The position numbers and the translations under genes are program-made. From Chromobotia macracanthus (taxonomy: Eukaryota; Chordata; Actinopteri; Cypriniformes; Botiidae), in NCBI GenBank assembly GCA_036877525.1, contig JAZGTH010000121.1:372001-436000 (forward strand): DNA of 64,000 bases. Direction: 5' to 3'. The notes under the pieces were generated by a model that saw only the letters and a program-made list of their open reading frames with translations, did not search any database and was not told where the DNA came from. This document shows positions 10,462-24,803 of this stretch, piece after piece (position 1 is the first letter of the stretch; each line of letters begins with the position of its first letter).

Positions 10462-13400
10462 AACCACTTAATACCTTCAATTATTCAAAACACAAATTAA
10501 AAAGACAATTGTCATCAATGACATTATTTGTACTTGTACATAGTATATATTTATTTATTTATATTTATAGTATATAGTGCATATTTATAAAAATAGACAG
10601 TGTATCAGTGTGGTTGTGCTTTCCTTGTGACTGCAGTGTAAATCAACAACTTGACCAGAATTTCAAATCAAATTGTGTCAATCCTGTAAGCTGATCCATT
10701 TATAAAAATAAACCTCCACCAATCATTTGGAAATAAGGTGTTTTAACCCCATGCACGACATCCTAAACTTGACATCAGACACTTTCAAAATGATTTCACT
10801 AAGGATGATGTGTGAAGGCGCGTTTCTGTGCATGCGTGACTGATGACAAGCTAGTCGTTGCATTTGTGTGTAACTGTGTTAACAGCTGTTATCACGATCA
10901 TGCTGACAGCCTTCACCTGTTTCTCTGTCCTGTCTTTCTCTTTCAGTCACTGAGACGCAGTCTGTCTGACCTACTCGTCAACTTGCAGAGCCTGGCTAAC
11001 ACACGGACACCCACACACAGCTCAGACTCTTTCAGCTAGCGTGAGGGCTTCTGTGAATCTCATAACACTCCAGCACTATAACAGTCTCAAAGTCTGGATT
11101 GTGACAGTTTATGAGTCATTGCAGGATATAGGACTTTCCATATCCTGGTGGTACAGCAGACCACAAGTATTACACTCAACCTGATGGCGTGCTGTTCAGC
11201 TAGAACATGTTTATTGCATTTACCATGCACAAAAATGCAAAGAAATGCATGAGCTTACTGTTAACTTGTTGCATGTTTTCTATAAGTACTTCAGTATAAA
11301 AATATATGAGCTGTCCTGTGTCTACCACACTTTTTTACACTGGGCTTTTTGGAATGCATTCTGCCTTAGAATTTGGAGGCAGCATACTGTAATTAGTATG
11401 TCTATGTTTTGGAACGGCTTCTCTTTTTTTGGAGCATACAATGCACGTATGACAGAGCAAAAGTCTACAGAAGTTCCTTCTGCTACAGTCATTACTGTAA
11501 CCCAATAGACACACAAAACAGTAGCACATACAAGCACACATACATGCGTGCACTCAGACACATCTGTCAGGCATCTTGCACTCAGAGGTGGGGGAAATGA
11601 AAATATTAGAACAGGAAGGAATGGCTTTTTTAAGCAAATAGCAGCAGGTACCAGTAATCTGCTCTGTGCTCAGGCCAGACAATGTGTCTTTCAGCATTCA
11701 GTTGTGTGGTCAAACCGCCAGGTTCCCACAGACTTAGACATCCGAGCTTCTAAAGCTCTGAACCCAGGGGAGCTCCTTCCACAAGCAAGACAAAACACAG
11801 CACCACCTACTAATTCAGCTGTCTGTGCATGTAAATGCGTGGGAGCATCTGCATGCAAATGTAAGCTTGCAATTCTGTGCATATAAGATGCAATAGTGCA
11901 TCTAATAGTGCATTGCAATGGCACAGAGAAGATATGAGAGAGTAAGATTACAGTAGATAACAGACTACACACTGTTTTTGTGTAGTTGTTTTGGGAGCAG
12001 ACTTTAAGGGGCTGGAATAGCATTCTGATTGACAATGATGGCATGCTCAAAGTAGGATTCTCACTTATTTGAATATAAACCAGGCAACCTGCCATGTGTA
12101 CTATATCAGCAAAAAACATGACACACCAGAGGGCACTGTTGCTGCCTACCAGGCCAAACACACTGGGTAAGTTTATACCACAGAACCTGTCACTGACTAA
12201 TGCATTTAGAAAATATATACATACATATACAGCAGATGAAAGCACAAAGGAAAAACAAAGATGAGTCGGGGGAGAGAAGAGTGATAGGCTGGTTCTGTGT
12301 TTTAAGCTGTTGGCTGGCTTAGAGGCCAGTCTTGCGTTCCTGACAAGATTAATACTTGATAATTCATTTTCCATTGGATTATTATAAAATACAATGTGAG
12401 TAATCTACAGTCCACAACACAATACAGTCTGAGTTATACTGGCTGCTCTGTGAATTATTGAATGGCTTGTACAAATAGCCTGTGGACATCTGGCTCTGAT
12501 TTGGCTTGAGCCCCTAATGGTTCTGCTATGTCTTAGCAGAAAGGTCTGGACACTGGCTGCTGTTTCCACTGCAGCTGGAACAGACGTCATAACACAGATT
12601 TCTGAGCAGATCTTCACACAGGCATTAGGGTTAATGACACACTAATAACAGAAAATAATGAGGTGGGACTGACAGTTCTGCTCAGTCTTGACATCATGCT
12701 TGTGAGTGATTAGTTCTGATGAGGATGACAGAGTAGTAAGGACAATGTTTTGTACTGCATGTTCACACAATCAAATGGGCTTTTCAATTCAAGTTACACA
12801 TGAATGGTAGTCAGCAATATAAAATGATGTGACTTAGACTTAATATGTCGTTAGACAAATGATGAGGGGTGCTTTGCCTTTTAACTTTTTTGGAGAGTCA
12901 AAACAGGTTCAGATAACAGAACCAACATAACACACAACAGTATGGAAACAACCTTTTTAAAAGGATGTTTGACTGACAGAAATTATAAAGCAGAACCAGA
13001 AGTGAGCAGCATTCTGCAATTTGAGAAGACTCTCACGTTCTCCAGTTCTCTCACTTCTCAGAAGTAAATATTGTTTTCTCACCAGATACCTTCTTTCATT
13101 TCCTCCCGATGTGCCTGCCTCCCGTGCAGTCCGCCTATGTAGGCATTCCAAATAAGTCACCTATGAGGTTTTATGATAGTTACAATGCTGTCTTCAAAGG
13201 AATGCTGTCTTATGTAGACAGGAGGCGGTAGGGCAGCTCACTAGGTTTTCGAATAGAGTTAGAAATTACTTATGGATGGGGGGCTTTAGATACAAAGACG
13301 AGCTCAATGTAACATAGTTTTAACATATACACTCCAAATGCTGAGTGCATTTGTGTTTGTGTCTGCTATCATCAACGATTATCAGTGTGCTTGTGTTAGT

Positions 13401-13552
13401 CTGTGCTAATTAAAAATAACACAGGCCTTTCAGGAACAATAAGGACTGTCATCTAACTCTATACTCTCTGGTTCCAGGTTCAGTGAGACCAAAAATTTAC
13501 CATAAAGCCCAAGTGAGACAGCTTTTCAAAACCGGCTGTTATCGCATCATGT
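10462..13552. other. Intronic stretch, one long open frame
   Basis: No repeat family was recognised here. The stretch contains a 227-codon ATG-initiated open frame on the minus strand (11691-12374). It shows no recognisable domain and is treated in the findings, not called as a gene. Confidence 0.6.
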
Positions 13553-13585
13553 AAAATCACACGGTTCACAGAACTGTGTGATTTT
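13553..13585. repeat. Short inverted repeat, 15-bp stem
   Basis: Arms AAAATCACACGGTTC and GAACTGTGTGATTTT pair along all 15 positions, with one G-T pair, around the 3-nt loop ACA. The loop is too short for a typical pre-miRNA. No function is evident. Confidence 0.85.
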
Positions 13586-14847
13586 GTTGTCTTACACCCG
13601 TACCCACACACACGACTTGTTTTCTGTCGCCTGTACACCACTGCAAGACATCAACACATAGTCACTCTGTCTAAGGCAGCTACAGTATACTGTACAGTAA
13701 AGGGTTAAAATATGTCAAACTAAACACAATAAAGGAAAGCAAAACGATGATAATTTAGCAATATGCAAATATTCCAGTCATGTTGTGTCATACATTTTGA
13801 ATGTTGAAAAATTTATCAATGAAGTCAATATGAACTCAATAAATGACTGTCAAACTTTAATCTAAAATCGATAACTCTGTAGGCTGATTCATGATGTTTG
13901 AAACCAACAGCAAGATTTCAAAAATGACTTTTTTGGAGCTGTGTTATTATGTTTCCACAACTTTCTAAATCTAATAGCAATCACAAACAGGGTTAACACA
14001 CTGATCAAACAACAACCCAACAACCACTGGAATTATGTTTCTTTTTAATGAAGCACTGTGAACTAGCCCTTAAAGTTTAAATTATCTACAAACCAAAATC
14101 AAAATGAAGTCTGTATGACAAGCGCTTCAAGCTAAATTAATTGTAGAATTTTAATATTTAGGGTTAGGCGGTATAAACAACATCAAATCGTAATGTTTGA
14201 GGAAAATCAGTAAAGCTTTGCGAGTGCTGTATAAGCCAGTATGTTTAAAAGCTGGCAGGAAAGAATCTGTTGGAGTTTAATTGTTTGCAAATTACTCAGA
14301 GAATTTTTAATTAACTTTGTTAACTGCTAGTAAACAGACTATACAGCTATATGAGATTACCTAAAAATAGCTTATACTTGGAAGAGAAATCTTGCTGCTA
14401 CATCTGTGCAAGCCTCCAGGGACTATGAAGCTGAGGTTATTATATATATATAAATTTAGTGTCATCACACACCTACCACTAGAAGCACCAACATACAAAT
14501 TTATATATTCTTGTTCACCCATTGTGATACAAACATCATGAATGAAATGCTTGGACTACTGTAGTTTCCACCGGCAACCGCTGAGCACAACTGAAATGTG
14601 GTCAGGTGAGAAATGATAGCCTTTTATAACATGAAGTTTAGTCTAATCAGTGAAGGTGCTGTCCAGGGTCCTGAAGCTGATCACATAACACCACTGCTGC
14701 ATCAATATGATTTCCTGGCTATAGAGGAGGGGGCTGAAACAAGTTTGAAACCTTCTGTTCAAATGGCTACTTGATATTAATAAAGAATGAAATGTGACAA
14801 CACCACATTAACATTATAATGTAGTCTGTTTGCACTTTGATTTATAG

Positions 14848-14873
14848 ACCATCCAAAGAGCAGTTTGGATGGT
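14848..14873. repeat. Perfect inverted repeat, 10-bp stem
   Basis: ACCATCCAAA and TTTGGATGGT flank the 6-nt loop GAGCAG. Directly to the right (14876-14908) is a degenerate AGAGGTAT repeat with a TATAGATCTATA palindrome. Confidence 0.85.
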
Positions 14874-15654
14874 ACAGAGGTATAGAGGTATATAGATCTA
14901 TAGAGGTACCAATTACTAGAGCTCTGCAGGTTCTAACATAGCTCATGCTCAGGATCTCTATTCCATGATGCATAGATCCCAATCCCAAAGACCTCAGCAG
15001 CATGCCACTCTCACTATTGCAGTAGCACTATTACACAGGGAGGTGGTTCCCCAAGCTCTTTCTTACAGCCAAATAAAACACAATGTAAGCCTATAAACTT
15101 TATACAGCCCCATCGTAACTGAAGCCTCCCAGACACCACAGCGGTTGGGTTTCGCATTGAAACCTGCTTCACTTTGGTTCATAGGGAAGGAGGTGAGGAG
15201 GAGGAGGATGAGCTATGTCATGTTGCTCCACCTCCAGTAGTTTGTCTTGGGGTAGACAGGGAGCAAAAACAGAGAGGATGTACCCTTGCCAAGTGTCTAT
15301 TAACTAATCCTGCTGTTTATACAATCTACTTAAGTATCTTACAAGACTGATCGGCTAGATGAAACACAATGTTTGATTTCCAAGCAACTACTTAACAAAA
15401 CACAATGCAGCCGAAGGCATCCAAAGCCCTGAGAGCATTCAGCTAAAGTTCAATGAAGTAAATGCAAACAGTTGTGAAGTTTGTTGGCACCAACAATCAT
15501 TTATTAGGATTATGATGGTCATTATATGAAAACTATATGTCATTATTAAATGGTGCCTTCATGTTGTAGGTATATTGTTGCTGTAGATACAAATGCAATG
15601 TGATGCATCTTTGCCTTTTTACATTTACGTGGAGTAAATGGAGTAAAAATTACT

Positions 15655-15726
15655 TTTTACATTTATGCATTTGGAAGATGCTTTGATCCAAAGCAATTTA
15701 CAGTACATTCAAGTTATACATTTCAA
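15655..15726 (-). mobile_element. SINE tail fragment
   Basis: TTACATTTATGCATTTGGAA is followed by diverged forms of the GATGCTTTTATCCAAAGCGACTTACAGT tail and then TTCAAGTTATACATTT. The orientation is the same as the copy at 10295. The tRNA-like head is missing. Confidence 0.75.
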
Positions 15727-18517
15727 CAGGAACTACTACTTATTATGTTGGAGCTATTATCTTTTGTTAAAAATGCACAAACTCCCAATTACATAAAATA
15801 CACTTAACAATGTGTTTAGCACTGTAGTAAATAAGTTCATCTTATTTATTGTACGAGAGAGAATGTAATGCTGCAATGCCTCATTAAGGTAGAGTTTATC
15901 TTACCTTATTAAGAGCATTCATTTTTTTCTGCAAAATATAACTTGGTACAAAAGATCTAAGATAATAATAAAAACAATAAACCAGACGCTTAGATTATTT
16001 GAAGTCACGCTAAACTATCCTATAATGTTTCTTATGGCGCGAGATTAGTTGAAATGAAGAAGTACACAAAGTAGAGTTAGTGCTGTAATGATTCTTATGT
16101 GTAGTCAACATCACCCACATGGCTGAGGATCGGGGCCAAATTTCCATGATGCAGTATAGCTTAGCTTTGAAGGTGTGGGCCAGGAGACATTTTGCTCTTC
16201 CCTCCCTCAATCTTTTCCTTTCCTTTTGGGTACCATTAGGAAGAGTGAGAGGAATCGGCACAAGCTCTTTTCCATGTGATGAGCACAAATCCTGTACTAA
16301 CAGGATCCAGACCTGGGACAGCTGGTGAGCTCTAGCAGCTGACAGAGTTCATAAAGGCTTCTGGCATACAGGAAAACGGCAGCAGGATCTCATCAAGCAC
16401 CACGCAGCCTCTTTCCTTACTTACTCACTCTCTCTCTCTCTTTTTTTTCATTCTGTCATGTTTTTTTCTCTCCACAGTCCTTGGTGTTAACCAAATGTCA
16501 GCTTGGGTCCTACAGGGGGAACTGGGCACATGAAATATGAGACAAGGCAGAGGGATAAGAACATGGTGTGAAAAAGGGAGCCAGAGACAAAAAATATTCT
16601 GTAGAATAGAAACCCAAAGAGGGAGTATCTAAGCATATACAATGCCCCTCAAAAATTGTTTGGACAATGTTAGATACAAATGTCTGAATATACTTGTTTC
16701 AGCTAACAAATTAGAAAAGTGATGTGTATCTGCAAACAAGATTAGGCCAAACCAGACCAAAGGTTTCTCAAAACTAACTTTTTTTTAGGTTGTGTTTTGA
16801 AATACCAAACCAGCTGGTCTCAATGTGATTTTACTGAATGTTAGTGGATGTTCTATCAGTGTTACCACAGGTGTTTTTCATCACATTAACCACAGAAATG
16901 TTCCACTGTCTATTGTTTATTTCAAACCTATCATGTTTTATTTTTTCGAAACCTCGCTAATCAACTTCTTTTCGTCAAATATTTTAGCACCTGCCTTTCT
17001 TTAAAATGAATGCCACTATACATAATTGTGGCTTAATGGTCAAAATACTTTTTTTCAATGCATTATAAAAAATGCACGGACTGCATGCTCCTCCTGTTTT
17101 GTACTCTGTGAAGTGTCAAGACCTTTGCCTGAACCATGAGCAGATAACTGTTTGGCTGTTACTGTGCTGTGGAGATAGAAAGAAGGAAAAGAAAAAGAAA
17201 GAAAGAAAAGAGACAAAGAACAGTCTTACACAACATCTACAGTGAGCTTAGCAGACACCTGAGCCCCTCAGCTCAAATAGAACCCCAACAACCTATTGAG
17301 ATAAACTCTAGACATCTAACTTTCTTTTCATTAGCCATCTCTCTCTTTCCAACGGCCATATGTTTCTTAGACTCAGGGTCGCAGATAGGAACTCTGGGCC
17401 CTGTGACTGTATATTGCTGTGGGCCCCTTAGGATTTTAAAAATAGACTTTTTTGTGATTTATGGAAACTAATTCAACCATTTTTGTTACTGAAGTTGAAA
17501 TTCAAGGAGCTGTTAAACATCGCTGTCACAGTGCTCTCATATTCACAAGAATCATGTTGATCCCTAAAGTCTGAATCCAAAAAATCATTTAGCAAAGATC
17601 TAGCAGGAATGTTCGAAATGAAGAGCTGCTAACAAAGACCTCACAGAAATGAAAATCTGAACTCATTCAGCCCAAAACGTTCTGTGCTCTTACAACTGCA
17701 CCATTAAATATCACACTTACTGCAGCTGGCAAGACTGTGGTCCACTAGTTCCATTAAACCCACAAGCACAAACCCACTCAAACAAAGATATCACACTTTA
17801 CACATGTACAGGCACAGGAAAGACTCCGTCATGGCTGGTTCTACCATGTCGACTGACTTCCTCCACTTTACACAGATAAATTACAAGGACAGACAAGCAG
17901 TAACCCAGGACGAATTTCACCCTTAATGGGGGGAATATGAGGGTTGAATCTTTATAGGTTAAAGCAAGCAGATGTTTAAGGAGAAAATTATGAATGTTTC
18001 TCTCTCAAACTCTGTTTCTCCATAATCTCTCTCTCTCTGGTGAACTTGAGCAATAGCATACAAGAGCAGTTTTGTTCCATAGTTTTATGTAACTTAATAA
18101 AAGCCGGTATCACAAAACGATAAACAGGTTAAGAGTATAAATCTGCCTTAAGACTAAAACTAGGTTACAAAGGACACAATCAGCAATCCCACCCTTCAGA
18201 ATATAACCTTCTGAAGAGGAAATGCAGAAGAGTAAAATAATTTAGCTCTGAAAACAGCTCTGGGGATTTCATCAGTACTGCTTGTTATATTCTGTCTGGC
18301 TGAGATACATTTGAATCACTCACTTCTGCAATTCCTTGAAATATAAATCATAAAGAGAGCTGACGTGAATACTCTTCCATCCATTTAAGACCTGTGAAAA
18401 CCACTATCCTTTTCACAATTTTTATGTGGGTATTGCATGAAATGATACAGGCAAATGAAGGAATAAAAGAAAAGTTCCACTCAATTCATCTGCCTTCCTC
18501 CATACACACACTAATTG

Positions 18518-18518
<1 letters not shown>
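15727..18518. other. Intronic stretch with low-complexity tracts
   Basis: It contains a CT-rich tract followed by a T-run (about 16427-16448) and a GAAA-rich purine tract (about 17172-17220). An AT-rich block at about 16637-16770 starts with AATGCCCCTCAAAAATTGTT and weakly resembles a Tc1-like end. No exon or intact repeat is recognised. Confidence 0.6.

Positions 18519-18549
<31 letters not shown>
18519..18549. repeat. (AC)n microsatellite
   Basis: A pure dinucleotide run of about 31 bp. Confidence 0.95.
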
Positions 18550-18550
<1 letters not shown>

Positions 18551-21500
18551 TCACAAACCTGAATAGGTGCTTCCAACAAATTTGACTTTCTAATCTGTTT
18601 GATAGTTTTGATAGTGTCTTATAAATCACAGTCTGTGCTTCTCTTTCTGGATTTCAATGCAACTTTGTCTCTGGTGGGCCCTCACACTTTACTCAGACAT
18701 GGGGTCACAGAGGAACCCACTGAAGTGTTTTCCTCAGCTTGTTTTAATTGGATTGTTTACAAGAAGCGTGCCGACACACTATTGTAGACTTGGGGTTCAC
18801 TTCCCCCCCCCGGCTGTCGCAGTAAATCTGCCGCATCAGATGTGGCTTTTTATCACTGGAGAAACCACAAGCATCATATAATGCATGAAAAACTGATTGT
18901 CCAACAGCAAAACATATATTAACACAAAGTTGTATTAGCATTGGAAGACTATGACCGAATTGTCTAAAACATCTAATGAGGTTTATCCAGTCTTATCAAG
19001 ACATGAAAGAGTTTCCACTCAGTAGAAAAGAGATGGAACAACACACACAAACACACTACAGTTCTAGACACGTCTATACAAACACTTACATCTTCACTGA
19101 ACCTTTGACTTTTTATGGCATTAATGATATTGTGAGAAAAAGCAGATGGGCCAGATCTGTCAAGTTTGTATTGACATTAGCCATGTAAGGATACAGTAGC
19201 CAGGGAATTGTCTTGCTCTCCCTCAAAGCGCACACACTCACTCTCTTTTATGAACATGTAAAGGGTATTGTCCTGAAAGTGTTACCACTCTTACCCCAGC
19301 CTTGCAGTGTACTTCGTTCATGGTTAATATGTTGTTAAATGGACTGAGACTTGTGAGTCAGTAACGGCGTGGCAGTGCAGATCAATTTGTTTTTTACATG
19401 TGTAAATGTGCATGATTTTAAGAATGTTTTAACTTGTTAACCAATTCAAGACCAATTGTCATCATCATTTTTGGACAAAATATTACTTAATATCTTAAGC
19501 GGCCATTAGAGAGGTTCTGAAAGAGGTTCTAAATGAAATAAGAGGATTAACCAATGACTAAACAACAGTGCAGGAAAAACTGCTGGAAAATCCAGAGCGG
19601 TGCAGCTGCATCTAGTGCTGTAGCAAGAAGGATCCAGCAAGATCTATATGTAGATGCTACATTCAAACACATTACCATGGCGTGGGTAGGTGTCTCTGTT
19701 AGAAACTAATGTTCGAATGATCTTTCCTCTTTTTAAAAGCCTTTCTTATATGTGAGCACACAGTTTGGAAAAAGAGATCCAAATAATTATTTCATATTAA
19801 GGGAAAGCAAAAGGCAAAAACTCTCTTCAGGGTAGTGTTATCCATTGGTAGCTCTGACATGGATTGATTTGTGTCATTTCCTGAGTGAGGGAGCCATTGA
19901 TCCAACACTGACCTGTTCACCACAGCATCTGCTTTCATTAGCAGTGTAAAGACTGTGTGTGAGACTCACCTGGACATGAGCCACAGGGAAACAGCAGACC
20001 TTCTAAACACGACCATCTATCACACTCGTTCACCCTGCCCAACAGACATGAACTGATCAATACTGGAACCCGCACACCTACAGCCCTGTCTCTCCCACAC
20101 ATGCACATACACACAGTCCTCTGGGTTTACTTAACCTCAGAGTAACACAGCTAATAAAACATTCACAAACATACAACATACACAGTACAATTACTTGAAT
20201 CAAAACTGTGTAAGATAACAGTTCACAATATATCTTGAATTAAGTTTATTTTATATTTGTGTATTTGGAGTTTGTTTTTATTGCTAAAACACAGAGCACA
20301 GCAAATGTTGTTGGATGATGAAAACAAGAAATGCTAATAGGATGAAAAATAAACATAATATATTCTCTAGAAAGAAGATTTAGTTTTGCATCAGAAAATT
20401 TATCTGTAGAATTGTCAATTAATAGATGCACAGTAGCTTGCACAAGGACAAGAGCACAGTTGTTATTTTTAAAACAAAAAGTAATCTATCAAGCTTTTGT
20501 GGAGATAAAACCCAAGGAGTTTGACAGTTTCATGTTTTGGTAAGATTTGCCAAGATAAAATCAACAAAGTCAGAATTTTAATTCAGTTTTTACATTAATT
20601 TTCTTTCATTTCAGCTCTCTAATTTGGCTATGCTATCCATCTGAATTTCATAGCAATATTGTGACTGCATTGTCAACAACTGTCTTATTGTATTGTTATT
20701 TATCCTAGGGCATTTTAGAAGAAACATCTAGGACAGTCTATCCGTTACGAAACATATCAGAGAGCTCAATTGTCTTGAGCAATTAAACAGCAACCTTATG
20801 AATAAAAAAAATGAATAAAATCGCCCTGTGGGAAGAGAAAATAAAATCAAAAGAGAAGCTAAACAGGTGGGTTTTATGCAACTGCTCTGATTGCTGTTGT
20901 TTGGTCACCGAAGGCACCAGCACAAACAGCATACAGTATACTGAATAAGAAACCGGTTATGCAACAAGCTAGTCTTGCTTTGTGGACTGTGTGAGATAAT
21001 GGATAATGTTATGCAATGTTTGTTTACAAAAGAGACTAGACGAGGAAGATGCCCTCAGGCAGGCAAAAACAAAATATCTGTATAGAAATATGAGATGAGA
21101 GGCACAACGCTTTCTCTGAGAGTGATGAGCAAAGCAATGTTCAGAAACAAGGTCTGGTAAACGGGGCGTGCTTTACAAGTGCTGTAAATGCAATAACACA
21201 AGCCTCAACGGGTTAGGAAGAAGATGGAAGACAATGCAAGAGAGGAAGAGGAAGAGGAAATGAGACATCCACCGCTAAATGGGTAGATCACTGAAGTATG
21301 ATATAATCTACCTGCTGGGCATGGAAGTAGAGAGAGATAAAGTGATGTCCTTTATTTCTTTTCTCTGTTTCTCGTTCTCTCTCTCAGGACTAATATTACT
21401 ATAGCACAGCTCTATTGCTGCAGGATTAATAGGGTTCTATCTCTCAGAGCAGACCGCAGCTTTCTACACTGTCTGGGACATCAGTGCCCCTAAGGAAGCT

Positions 21501-21605
21501 GCTGAGATCCACTCCATAGAGACATTGCAGAAGTCTCTAAAACAATCATGAAACAGCCAACATTTTCAACAGAATGCAAGAAAATGCTACCCAAAGAAAC
21601 AAAAT
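18550..21605. other. Intronic stretch without recognised features
   Basis: AT-rich DNA with only minor low-complexity, such as the GAGGAA repeats near 21239-21260 and a C-run near 18805. Several short open frames occur on both strands with no recognisable product. Confidence 0.6.
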
Positions 21606-21690
21606 TAATATTTTGCTGTCATTATTTATACACCATCACTTCGTTCCAAAACATTTGCTTATTTTTTCTGCGGAACACTAAAGTAAAAAA
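21606..21690 (+). mobile_element. Fragment of the TTAA palindromic MITE
   Basis: CTGTCATTATTTATACACC, then TCGTTCCAAAACATTTG, then TTTTTCTGCGGAACAC match, in order, the inner blocks of the cyprinid palindromic MITE as I remember it (CTGTCATCATTTACTCACCC, CATTCCAAACCTG, TTCTTCTGCGGAACAC). Neither end is preserved. Confidence 0.55.
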
Positions 21691-24600
21691 TTCCACACTT
21701 CTTATTTCTATACAGTTTATGGTGACAGTTTATACGTTTTTAGTGAGCAACTGATATATGTAAAAGAGCTGGGTAACAATTCTTTAAAATTCTTTACAAA
21801 AAAAATTAAAGCAAATGGATTTAAAATGACTATGATGACACAATTTAATCTTTCAGTAACATGGTTCTTTAAACACTGTAGCTATGCTACATATTTTCAC
21901 ATTGTTATTACAGTTATTATATTTACAGTCAGATTGTCCCCAGTAGAATACAATACAATAGCACAGCACTTCCAGCTTTCCTTATTTAAAAGCAAAACTG
22001 TGTGTGGACTGTTCTGAAATTACAAGTAATAACAGTTCCAGAGTCCTCTGGGTTTAGTCATTAGTGTGACTATGGCTTCTTCCATCCTGCTGAGTTTCTT
22101 ACCAGCATCTGTACCTCCTGCGAAACACAATGAACTTGACGTTCATTCAGGCGCAAGGAATTAATGAAACATATTTATAACAGGGCCCATATTAGCAGCA
22201 ATATCCCTAAACACAGGATAATGCAATTAGTAGACAGAAGGGAGGCACGGGATAATATCAGCGAGATCCTTACAGGGTGCTGACTCAAGTTTACTTCTCT
22301 CTATACACTATACGAGAGGAAAGGAATAATGCGTAGGCGTGGTGAATTTATATCATGTCTGTTCTCTATGCCTGGCAAAGGTAACATCCCTTCATATTTC
22401 TGAGCGCTTTATTGGCAAGCCAGTAAAACGGTGTTAGACCAGTGCTGACTGGATCTTTTATATGCTGATCTCTACACAGGCAATCCCCAATCAGCCTCCA
22501 AAATAGCAGCAGGATCATCCATCACCCAGAGAAGAGGAAACTATATTTATCCTGCACAGTCTTGAAGAGAAGAAGAAACAGCACAAGCTTAACAATCCAC
22601 ACAGTGGACAGGCAGTGAACAGATGAACACTGTGCTGTGTTGTGGATATGCAGAACATCTCCTACAGTATTCAAACTTTCTGAGGGAAATGTGAGCGGTG
22701 CTGGGCTGTGTAAAACTTGCCGCTGTGGTGCTGGGATGTTGTGGGTGGGTGGCAAGCAGGGACATAGTGTACTGATTTTTAGTTGGTGCCCTATGCAAAA
22801 TGAGACTAGACTAAAAAGTTTTAGTTTATAATGTAAATGTAACCCACAGTATGTTAGTTCAGTGGTACAGTTTTTGTACCACTGGTTTTAACCCCAGCCT
22901 AAACTTACCAGTAGGTAGTATACCTTTATGTAAAGAAAATAACTTCTATTTAACTACTACAGGGCAAATATGTCAGTGTTTACAGCAACATAAGGGTGTT
23001 AGGATCACTAGCAATACAAGCAATATAAATTAGTAATAGTGATGAATATCAACATAAGTACATGTATAAGGTAAATATATTCTTTATTAGGACATTCTGT
23101 TGCAAAGCAGCCTCAAATAAAATGTTCATTAAATTCTGCATACTCTGTCTGGAGGTCTGGAGTGCATGCACATGTTGAAGCTGTATATATGTGTGGGCAA
23201 ATGTCAGTCTGTGGGTGTGGGTGTCTTTTCTGTAAGTGTCTCCAGGGCCAATGTGTTCAAATGAAAGGTTCATGCTGAATAGCGTTCTGACTCCACAGCT
23301 GAGGCTGGAAATGTGGGCAGGTCCTGACTAATAAGAGACTTTTTCCAGGAGTGAGATGTGCGAAGAGTGCAGCTTTCATTTTCCATGTGGGAGATGATAC
23401 TTAAACTACAACTGACAGAGAGAGGAAGAAACAGTGATGGGCTGCGAGATGAATGCAGCAGAGTGATTGTCTCAAAAGATAAGCCAGACAAAAACACAGA
23501 TAGACAATATCCAGAGCTGTTTGTCAAGCATTCAAAAAATAAAAAGGCACAAAATGGGACATTTAAAAGAAACAGTCACAAGTGCTTTCCTACTGTAGGA
23601 ACAAAAAACCTGCTCTGAGAGATAGTCTGCTCTGTTTGTTTAGCCAATGAAATGAGGCCCAAACCATTCCTGCCAACCTCAATGTACTCTAGATACTGTT
23701 ACTGATAGAAATAGGATACTTAACTGCATGTATGAAGTAAGCAGAGCTACTGATGGCTAAAATGACTTATATTTGACTTGTGACTTGTGAAAGACACATA
23801 TTTGTATTGAAATAACAACAGACAGTGGTGTCTTATCATGTTTGATACCTTAATTCAAATTCAGAAATTCATCTAACTAATGGAATGTGAAAGTCGTTAT
23901 CAATATGACTCTGAATGCTGCATAATCTGGAGATTTTTAACAGCAAAAATCCACTGTTCTTCTCACCAAAACACAACCTCACATCTCGAATCCTGACCGC
24001 ACCCCACATCTCTGCCATCTGGTGAGGCAGCAACAGTAAAATGTAAAGAATCTAGCAATCAGAGGGCCTCAGTAAGAGAGATCAGAGAATGGAGGGAAAA
24101 AAAAGAAACGACAACCACTTGTCATGGCACTTAAAAGCAAATCAAATTAAAGGTGCCGGGGGAAATAAATCTCTCTGTTTTCCAGCCATTCCATTACAGC
24201 TAGATAAGAAGCTGGCAAATGAACCCCAGAGTGAACGCGGCCATCTGATAGGGGGAATTACAGGAGTGTGCAGTGTTAGTGATGTGATGTGGCTGTACAA
24301 ATCAGCTCTCCAGGTTGTACAGCCAGGTGAATGTATGTGTCTTTAGGTAGGTCTGTGGGTTGTTGGAGTAAAGGGGAGGAGTGATCTGGGTCTTGATCAA
24401 ACACATTTTTTGCTTGAGTGAGTTGCCTTTGAAGCCTCACACAGCTTTAAAGACTTACCGTCTTATCAAAGCAAAAACATTATTCTAGCTGATTAAACCT
24501 TAATTTAGATCTAAATTACTCATGTTGCAGCAATCACCAGCAATGGAGGTCAGCACAATGAAAATTCCTCTAATGTTTACATTAACAATAACCAGGAATA

Positions 24601-24803
24601 ATCATCCGGTCAGAACACAAACACAAGGTAGGAATGTATTCCTCTACAGTTCATTAGCACTAACCCACACAGCACTAACCATGTCCTGATATATTATAGG
24701 AGGCATTGCGCAAAAGAGACCTCTCATTAATTATTACTGCAGAAAAAACAGATGCAGTCTGCAGTTGCTGAATAATCTTTATTTAATCAAGGACGAACAA
24801 AAA
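21691..24803. other. Intronic stretch without recognised features
   Basis: No repeat family, exon or RNA gene is recognised. Overlapping open frames near 22520-22830 and 23270-23620 are under 90 codons and look like chance. Confidence 0.6.

Noticed and set aside
13553..13585. A microRNA precursor
   Set aside because: The stem is only 15 bp with a 3-nt loop, too short for a normal pre-miRNA.
16637..16810. Possible Tc1-like end (AATGCCCCTCAAAAATTGTT)
   Set aside because: The similarity is short and from memory, and no matching opposite end was found.
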